From Bog-473 sp963741995 (GTDB lineage: Bacteria > Actinomycetota > Acidimicrobiia > Acidimicrobiales > RAAP-2), in the NCBI GenBank assembly GCA_963741995.1, contig CAVUKI010000006.1:1-64000 (forward strand): a DNA stretch of 64,000 bases, read 5' to 3'. The translations under genes were made by a program, and so were the position numbers. Positions 59,341 through 64,000 of this stretch are shown here, one piece after another. The notes beneath the pieces were generated by a model that had not been told where the DNA came from, ran no database searches, and was given only the letters and a program-made list of their open reading frames with translations. Position 1 is the stretch's first letter. Each line of letters begins with the position of its first letter.

Positions 59341-60318
59341 TCACCGTTCGATCATCGCCATCTGCCGTTCATTGTGGTGTTCGCCAGCAGCGGGGGGAAG
59401 CTTGTCCAGCCGATCGATCTGCTCGGAAGTGAGGGCAACTCCGTCCGCACCGCAATTCTCCTCGACCCGGGACACGCGCTTCGTGCCAGGGATCGGGGCA
59501 ATGTGGTCCCCCTTCGTCAAGAGCCAGGCCAGGGCAACCTGACCCGGTGTGACGCCGAGCTCGACGGCGATGGCTTCGACCTCGTCGACGAGGCGCTGAT
59601 TGCGCTGAAAGTTCTCGCCCATGAAGCGCGGGTTGGACTTCCGGAAATCAGTGTCGTCCAGCTCGTCCAACGAGCGGACCTTCCCGGTCAGCATGCCTCT
59701 TCCGAGTGGCGAGTAGGCGACAAAGCCGATGCCCAACTCTCGCAACAGGGGCAAGACCTCGTCTTCTTGGTCACGGGTAAACAGTGAGTATTCCGATTGG
59801 AGAGCGGTAACGGGGTGGACGGCGTGGGCCCGACGGATCGTGCCGACCCAGGCCTCGGACAGGCCGATGTGGCGGACCTTGCCCTCCTCGACCAACTCGG
59901 CCAGAGCACCAACCGTGTCCTCGATGGGCGTACGCGGATCGACCCGGTGCTGGTAATAGAGGTCGACGTGATCCGTGCCGAGGCGCCGCAGGGAACCCTC
60001 GAGGGCGGTGCGGACATTGGCCGGACTGCTGTCGAGGTGACCCGGGCCACCGCCGGCGTGCGAGACCATGCCGAACTTCGTCGCGAGTACGACCTGGTCA
60101 CGACGAGCCTTGACGGCCGCTCCGACGAGTTCCTCGTTGATGAAGGGGCCGTAGATCTCGGCGGTGTCGAGCAGGGTCACGCCGAGATCGAGTGCGCGGT
60201 GGATTGTCCGAATGGATTCGGCATCATCCTCGCCCGCGCCCGTAAAGGCGGTGGACATCCCCATCGCGCCCAGCCCGATGCGGCCGACGTCCAAGGTTCC
60301 GAGTGTCACGTGTTTCAT
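59341..60318 (-). CDS. Aldo/keto reductase
   Basis: A 325-residue NADPH-dependent TIM-barrel reductase. The catalytic tetrad is visible: Asp and Tyr in LLDTAEIYGP, Lys in LATKFGMV and His in LYYQHRVDP. The C-terminal NADP site is IAPIPGTKRVSRVEEN. It reduces aldehydes or ketones, and the substrate is unknown. AGGGAA lies about 10 nt before the ATG at 60318. Confidence 0.94.
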   Translation of the reverse strand: MKHVTLGTLDVGRIGLGAMGMSTAFTGAGEDDAESIRTIHRALDLGVTLLDTAEIYGPFINEELVGAAVKARRDQVVLATKFGMVSHAGGGPGHLDSSPANVRTALEGSLRRLGTDHVDLYYQHRVDPRTPIEDTVGALAELVEEGKVRHIGLSEAWVGTIRRAHAVHPVTALQSEYSLFTRDQEDEVLPLLRELGIGFVAYSPLGRGMLTGKVRSLDELDDTDFRKSNPRFMGENFQRNQRLVDEVEAIAVELGVTPGQVALAWLLTKGDHIAPIPGTKRVSRVEENCGADGVALTSEQIDRLDKLPPAAGEHHNERQMAMIER

Positions 60319-60550
60319 CGTTGCCGTTCCCTTCTTGATGTTCGCAGGAATTCGACGCTGGAGCAGGACCGAGAAGGAGGTGCGTCTGCCATCAGCAGGG
60401 GAGCTTTCAGCGACCCGGTCGGGAGCGAGGCTGAGGTCCAAGACGTTGCCGGGCCGCCTCCGTTTGCGTCAGGTTGCTTTACGCCGAGGGCTCGCACGTC
60501 GAGCGTCCTTCCGCCTGTTCGACGAGGGCGGAAGGACTCGGCAGCACCGG

Positions 60551-61222
60551 TCATGGGTCCAGCATGCCAGCGGCACCGCTCGCTTCGTCGGGGAGATGCG
60601 GCCGCGGGAGGTTCGTGCGGGGACGGGCGAATTCGAAGAACCCCTCGTGCTCCGAGAGCACCTGGAGTGCATCCCAGAGCCGGACCGCGGCAGGTCCCGT
60701 GGGAGCGGGAGCCATGACCGGTCCTTTGAATCCATGGGGTGGGTCTGTGCGCACCACGATCGTCGGCGTCTGTGTCTTCGGCCCGCCAAAGGCGTAGGCC
60801 ACCTCCATGGCTTCGCGAATCGGAGCATCCCATCTCTCATCATCGGCGGCTGCGGTCAAGTCGGGCGAGAGACCCGCAGCTACCACGCAATCGGCCAACA
60901 GGGCGCCCGCCTCGGGACGCTTCGGGGCGAAGTTGCGCGTGCCCCACTCGGCGTAGAGCCGGTCCACCACGCCTTCCCCTCCTTCGGCCCGCGCCGCCTC
61001 CAAGATCCGCAACATTCGGTGCGAGACAGCATGGGCATCGAGAGCCTGCTGCCGGTACTCTTCGGGGACGGTCGGCGCCACGCCGTAGTCGTCTCGAATC
61101 TCAAGGCAGTACGAGCGCCAGGCGACGACCAGGTCCCGCTCCGGCGCCACCTCCAGCAGCCAGCGGGAGGTGATCCAGGCCCACGGACAGCTGGGATCGA
61201 TGAAGACCTCGACGTCGATCAT
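60551..61222 (-). CDS. DsbA-family thioredoxin-fold protein (mycothiol-dependent-reductase-like)
   Basis: A 223-residue cytoplasmic protein. The active site is VFIDPSCPWAWITSRW: one redox Cys followed by Pro-Trp-Ala, so the second Cys of the CPWC motif of Rv2466c-like enzymes is replaced by Ala, giving a monothiol site. The cis-Pro loop is PKTQTPTIVV. Relatives use mycothiol to reduce substrates. The start at 61222 has TACCCT 6 nt upstream. Confidence 0.85.
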   Translation of the reverse strand: MIDVEVFIDPSCPWAWITSRWLLEVAPERDLVVAWRSYCLEIRDDYGVAPTVPEEYRQQALDAHAVSHRMLRILEAARAEGGEGVVDRLYAEWGTRNFAPKRPEAGALLADCVVAAGLSPDLTAAADDERWDAPIREAMEVAYAFGGPKTQTPTIVVRTDPPHGFKGPVMAPAPTGPAAVRLWDALQVLSEHEGFFEFARPRTNLPRPHLPDEASGAAGMLDP

Positions 61223-61228
61223 GTGTGC

Positions 61229-61234
61229 AGGGTA
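61229..61234 (-). promoter_or_regulatory. -10 box of a leaderless promoter for the DsbA-like gene
   Basis: TACCCT on the minus strand, then GCACAC, then ATG 61222. Confidence 0.5.
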
Positions 61235-61399
61235 CCCGGAGCCGCAGCGCCGTTCAGCCACGACAGCGACCTGTACGCTCAGTCTCCGATGACCCATGGA
61301 AAAGGCGGACACCAGGGCAGGAACCGCTGACGACGCCCGAGCCCGCGCATGAGCGGTTCCGCCGATGGGCGCGGACCATGCTTGCTCACCGGAAGGGTG

Positions 61400-62134
61400 A
61401 TGACGGGATTCATCACGATGCGGCGCCGCGCGCGGACCTTGTACCAGACGTCGACCATGTCTGCACTTCTCGACGGCATCTACGACGGGTCCGTGACCAT
61501 TGCCGAACTGTTGGAGCACGGCGACTTCGGCGTCGGCACGTTCAATCATCTCGACGGCGAGATGGTCGTCAACGAGGGCGCCTGCTTCCACCTCTTCTCG
61601 GGCGGGGAGGCTCGCGTCGCGAGCCCCGACGAGTTGACTCCGTTTGCCGCGGTCACAACGTTCGAAGCCGACACGACGTTCGATGTGCAGACGCCTACCT
61701 CGCGCGCCGACCTGTTGGCGCAGATCGACGGGCGCCTCTCGAGCGAGAACCTGTTCTATGGGATCAGGGTCAGCGGACGCTTCGCAACGGTCTCCACGCG
61801 GACCGCGGCCCGGCAGGAAGCCCCCTACCGGCCGTTGGCGGAAGCCACCAGCGATGAATCCGAACGGACCTTTACAGCGTCATCCGGGGTTCTCGTCGGC
61901 TTCCGGACCCCCGACTACGAGCAGGGCATCTCCGTCGCCGGCTATCACCTGCATTTCCTGAACCAGGAGCACACCGCAGGTGGGCACGCCTTCGACTTCT
62001 TGCTCGACCGGGGTCTCGTCGAGGTCTCGACCGTGTCGGACATGCGGCTCAGCCTGCCGACGTCCGGACCGTTCCTGGCCGCTGATCTGCACAGCAAGGA
62101 CATGGAGGCGGAGATCCGCAAAAGCGAAGAGTGA
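61400..62134 (+). CDS. budA: Alpha-acetolactate decarboxylase
   Basis: A 244-residue enzyme converting 2-acetolactate to acetoin. Family segments are LYQTSTMSALLDGIYDGSVT, LLEHGDFGVGTFNHLDGEMV and RTAARQEAPYRPL. The zinc His cluster is in GYHLHFLNQEHTAGGHAFDF. The start is uncertain: ATG 61349, 61400 and 61418 are all in frame, and 61400 gives the leader length seen in B. subtilis AlsD. No acetolactate synthase or butanediol dehydrogenase is nearby. It could also act to balance branched-chain amino-acid synthesis. Confidence 0.92.
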   Translation: MTGFITMRRRARTLYQTSTMSALLDGIYDGSVTIAELLEHGDFGVGTFNHLDGEMVVNEGACFHLFSGGEARVASPDELTPFAAVTTFEADTTFDVQTPTSRADLLAQIDGRLSSENLFYGIRVSGRFATVSTRTAARQEAPYRPLAEATSDESERTFTASSGVLVGFRTPDYEQGISVAGYHLHFLNQEHTAGGHAFDFLLDRGLVEVSTVSDMRLSLPTSGPFLAADLHSKDMEAEIRKSEE

Positions 62135-62163
62135 GTGGTCGGCTTCGCAACGTCTGCACCTCA

Positions 62164-62511
62164 CTACCCTCGACGTCCGGCAGTTGCCATGGGTCGCGCC
62201 GCGATGGCCGCGGCTTCACTTCCAGTCTCTCCTTCGACGAGGTCGGTGAGATGTTCGATACGCCGGAGTAGCGCGACGGTCTCGGCGCGTGCATCTTGGA
62301 GCGCGACGTGGACATGATGCTCTGGAACTCGTGGGGGTCCGTCGGAGTCGATGTTGATCAGCTGTGCGCGTTGGTGCTCCTTGAGAGCGGCCTCACGCTT
62401 TTCCCAGTCCTCATGTTTGAGCGTGCCGTACAAGACTGGGACGACGGCGATTGCAACCGTCACCACGAAAAGCGGGATTAGCCAGTAGAAAATTGTCATT
62501 GATGCGGGCAA
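62164..62511 (-). CDS. Small membrane-anchored protein of unknown function
   Basis: A 115-residue protein. One N-terminal span (FYWLIPLFVVTVAIAVVPVL) is followed by a charged helical region (HEDWEKREAALKEHQRAQL) and an Ala/Arg-rich end. I do not recognise the family. The TTG at 62511 is chosen because AGGAGGTG lies 9 nt upstream; the ATG at 62499 would be 21 nt from it. It is divergent from the VIT transporter gene. Confidence 0.6.
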   Translation of the reverse strand: MPASMTIFYWLIPLFVVTVAIAVVPVLYGTLKHEDWEKREAALKEHQRAQLINIDSDGPPRVPEHHVHVALQDARAETVALLRRIEHLTDLVEGETGSEAAAIAARPMATAGRRG

Positions 62512-62844
62512 AGCGCCCGTCACCTCCTCTCGGGTTGATGTGCGTCGACAGATACGTTCGCAATTGAAACGTGCGTCTTCATGGGAACCACCTGGCTGCA
62601 TCCTGTGGTCGTCGCCCGTGTGCGGATTGACTTCGTGGCGCGGGTTATTCCCTGGATCGCGGCTGCCACACCTTTCAGCGGCAGAGTTCGCGATGCGTTC
62701 ATCTCGTGACCCGGACCCCACCTTCCCGACGTTCCGTGAACACAACATGTGTTTGACCAGCCCACTTGTTCGGGGAACCACGAAAAGGCTCATGGGCCCG
62801 AGATCCCCACGCATGAGCAGGTCATGGCGCCATATTTTTGGGGC
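62512..62844 (+). other. 333-bp region between divergent genes
   Basis: Apart from the ribosome site of the minus-strand gene (62521-62528) and the -10 box at 62833, I see only a small palindrome, GTTC-GGG-GAAC (62768-62778). There are ORFs in it without coding character. Confidence 0.4.
62833..62838 (+). promoter_or_regulatory. -10 box of a leaderless promoter for the VIT transporter gene
   Basis: TATTTT, then TGGGGC, then the ATG at 62845. Confidence 0.5.
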
Positions 62845-63612
62845 ATGACCACCCCGCCCACCTCTCATACCTCCTCGCGAGCCACCGGGTGGCGCCGGCT
62901 CTTCCGGTCACGGCCCATCCGGGGAGGACGTCACCGAGACGTGCAGGGCAACGCTGTTCGGGCAGGCGTGCTCGGGGCCGGGGACGGGCTCACCACCAAC
63001 ATCTCAGTCATTCTCGGGGTAGCTGGTGCCACCACCGACGCCAGCACCGTGCGGCTCGCCGGTATCGCCAGTTTGCTGGCCGGAGCCTTCTCCATGGCGG
63101 CAGGGGAGCTCGTATCGGTCAGGGCGCATGATGAGCTCGTGCAGCACGAGATCGACGTGGAACGCCGCGAATTGTCCGAAGATCCGACTGGAGAACAGCT
63201 GGAACTTGCCGCGATGTATCGAGCCCGTGGCGTGCCATCGGCTGACGCCACCACGGTCGCCAGGATTCTCATGGCGGACCCGGCGTTGGCACTCGATACC
63301 CACGCTCGTCTTGAGCTCGGGATCGACCCGGATGACACGGGCTCCTCCCGTCAGGCGGCCGCCGTGTCGTTCCTGTCCTTCGCTCTCGGGGCCGTGCTGC
63401 CATTGCTGCCCTGGTTCTTCACCACAGGGACGCCGGCCGTGCTGTCCTCCATCGTCATTGGAGCTCTGGCCGCGCTGGCTCTGGGGGCAACCATCGGATC
63501 CTTCTCAGAACAAGGGGTATGGCGTACAGCCGGTCGGCAATTCTTGGCCGTGACCGTTGCTGCGTCCGTGACTTTCGGGGTGGGCCATCTTCTCGGAGTG
63601 GGCGCGAGCTGA
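62845..63612 (+). CDS. VIT1/CCC1-family iron/manganese transporter
   Basis: A 255-residue membrane protein with five spans. It has the family hallmarks GVLGAGDGLTTNISVILGVA and SLLAGAFSMAAGELVSVRAH, then the cytoplasmic metal-binding helices (DVERRELSEDPTGEQLELAA), then three C-terminal spans. Relatives export Fe2+ or Mn2+ from the cytoplasm or load storage compartments. Homology begins near residue 30, and the start is supported by the -10 box. Confidence 0.9.
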   Translation: MTTPPTSHTSSRATGWRRLFRSRPIRGGRHRDVQGNAVRAGVLGAGDGLTTNISVILGVAGATTDASTVRLAGIASLLAGAFSMAAGELVSVRAHDELVQHEIDVERRELSEDPTGEQLELAAMYRARGVPSADATTVARILMADPALALDTHARLELGIDPDDTGSSRQAAAVSFLSFALGAVLPLLPWFFTTGTPAVLSSIVIGALAALALGATIGSFSEQGVWRTAGRQFLAVTVAASVTFGVGHLLGVGAS

Positions 63613-63631
63613 CCCCTCGCAAAGTCGACGC

Positions 63632-64000
63632 CTACGCGTTGCAGGGCTGCTGCACCGATCCCTGGGGGAGAACTGCCTCCATGATCGTCTTCACAATCGG
63701 CCCTGCCACGGAGGCGCCGTCGGAGGAAATGTTCTGGAACGGGACGACCACGGCAACTGCGATCTTGGGGTCATTTGCCGGTGCGAAGCCGATCATCCAG
63801 TCATGGTTCAGCCCGAGCCCCGTCTGGGCCGTTCCGGTCTTGACGGCAGCGCAGAGATACGAAGGGAAATTGACGATGGCGGCGGTGCCTCCCGGTTTGG
63901 GGACGCTCTCCATCAGTGCTCTCACGGCCTGGGCCGCCTGGACCGAAACCGAGCGCGGCAGAGGCGTGGGCGTGTAGGACCGCACCAGCGAGCCTTGCGA
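63632..64000 (-). CDS. Class B penicillin-binding protein, C-terminal part (cut by the window edge)
   Basis: The frame is open to the right edge, beginning SQGSLVRSYTPTPLP, so the N-terminus lies outside. The transpeptidase KTG box is in AAVKTGTAQTG, followed by NHDWMIGFAPANDPKIAVAV, typical of PbpA/FtsI-type enzymes that cross-link peptidoglycan. The C-terminus carries Cys in SVQQPCNA. It converges on the VIT gene with 19 bp between stops. Confidence 0.85.
   Translation of the reverse strand, partial: SQGSLVRSYTPTPLPRSVSVQAAQAVRALMESVPKPGGTAAIVNFPSYLCAAVKTGTAQTGLGLNHDWMIGFAPANDPKIAVAVVVPFQNISSDGASVAGPIVKTIMEAVLPQGSVQQPCNA

Noticed and set aside
62497..62528. Hairpin CGGGC-GCTTT-GCCCG between AGGAGGTG and ATG 62499, as if folding restored SD spacing
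   Set aside because: An in-frame TTG at 62511 sits 9 nt from the ribosome site, so a normal start explains it without the hairpin.

Overview
The window is high-GC, densely packed bacterial chromosome. Gene content points to the phylum Actinomycetota, and most likely the class Acidimicrobiia. The evidence is the dnaK-grpE-dnaJ-hspR-clpB order, F420/FMN-type split-barrel oxidoreductases, a DsbA-like protein of the mycothiol-linked type, frequent GTG/TTG starts, and secreted proteins with GYWLVASDGG-type 42-residue repeats. The class assignment is inference, because no rRNA or other marker is present. There are no tRNA or rRNA genes, insertion sequences, prophages or CRISPR arrays. At least 15 genes start 6-7 nt downstream of a TANNNT -10 box, so leaderless transcription appears common.

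Layout. 1-6055: the 3' part of a membrane Fe-S oxidoreductase, a secreted protein, an FMN/F420 split-barrel oxidoreductase, aquaporin, a lone cNMP-binding protein, a first PII protein and two membrane proteins. 6251-8427: the ammonium transporter-PII operon, preceded by a two-stem hairpin and followed by nested inverted repeats. 8436-10414: an SPFH membrane protein coupled to a ribbon-helix-helix protein, with a 14+14 bp palindrome upstream, then phosphoglycerate mutase. 10503-17216: the heat-shock operon with a HAIR-like operator. 17468-20451: two convergent secreted proteins, each with six repeat blades; one is a G1 glutamic peptidase. 20521-35226: the purine block purA-purD-purB-purC-purS-purQ and, after a small interruption, purL-purF-purM-pyrE. 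The interruption holds a cell-wall amidase homologue, a small basic protein, a membrane protein and a frameshifted methyltransferase.

35249-50637 is an accessory catabolic/efflux region. It holds a cyclase-family hydrolase, a Ddn-like reductase, a minus-strand operon (zinc alcohol dehydrogenase, luciferase-like monooxygenase, epoxide-hydrolase-like protein, serine hydrolase), a divergent plus-strand operon (SDR, a lipocalin-like protein, a phosphotransferase fused to DUF6285), an MFS pump with a divergent HxlR regulator, an amidase, an old-yellow-enzyme homologue and a second MFS pump. 50648-53839 holds a PASTA lipoprotein (frameshifted), a polytopic mannosyltransferase-like protein and a GT4 glycosyltransferase. 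53878-58582 is a metal-flavoured cluster: a Fur-family regulator, a divergent Ni/Co permease, a His-rich unknown protein, a Tat-exported small protein, a DUF4331 protein and a short frameshifted companion. 58635-64000 holds assorted genes: a membrane-anchored unknown, an aldo/keto reductase, a DsbA-like protein, acetolactate decarboxylase, a VIT-type transporter and the C-terminus of a penicillin-binding protein.

Four genes (near 20954, 29436, 51175 and 58473) carry frameshifts that a one-base change in a homopolymer would repair. This looks more like assembly error than gene decay. No unmistakably new system was found. The best candidates are the SPFH/RHH/palindrome cassette, the structured element before amt, the G1-peptidase/propeller pair and the Ni/Fur/DUF4331 cluster.
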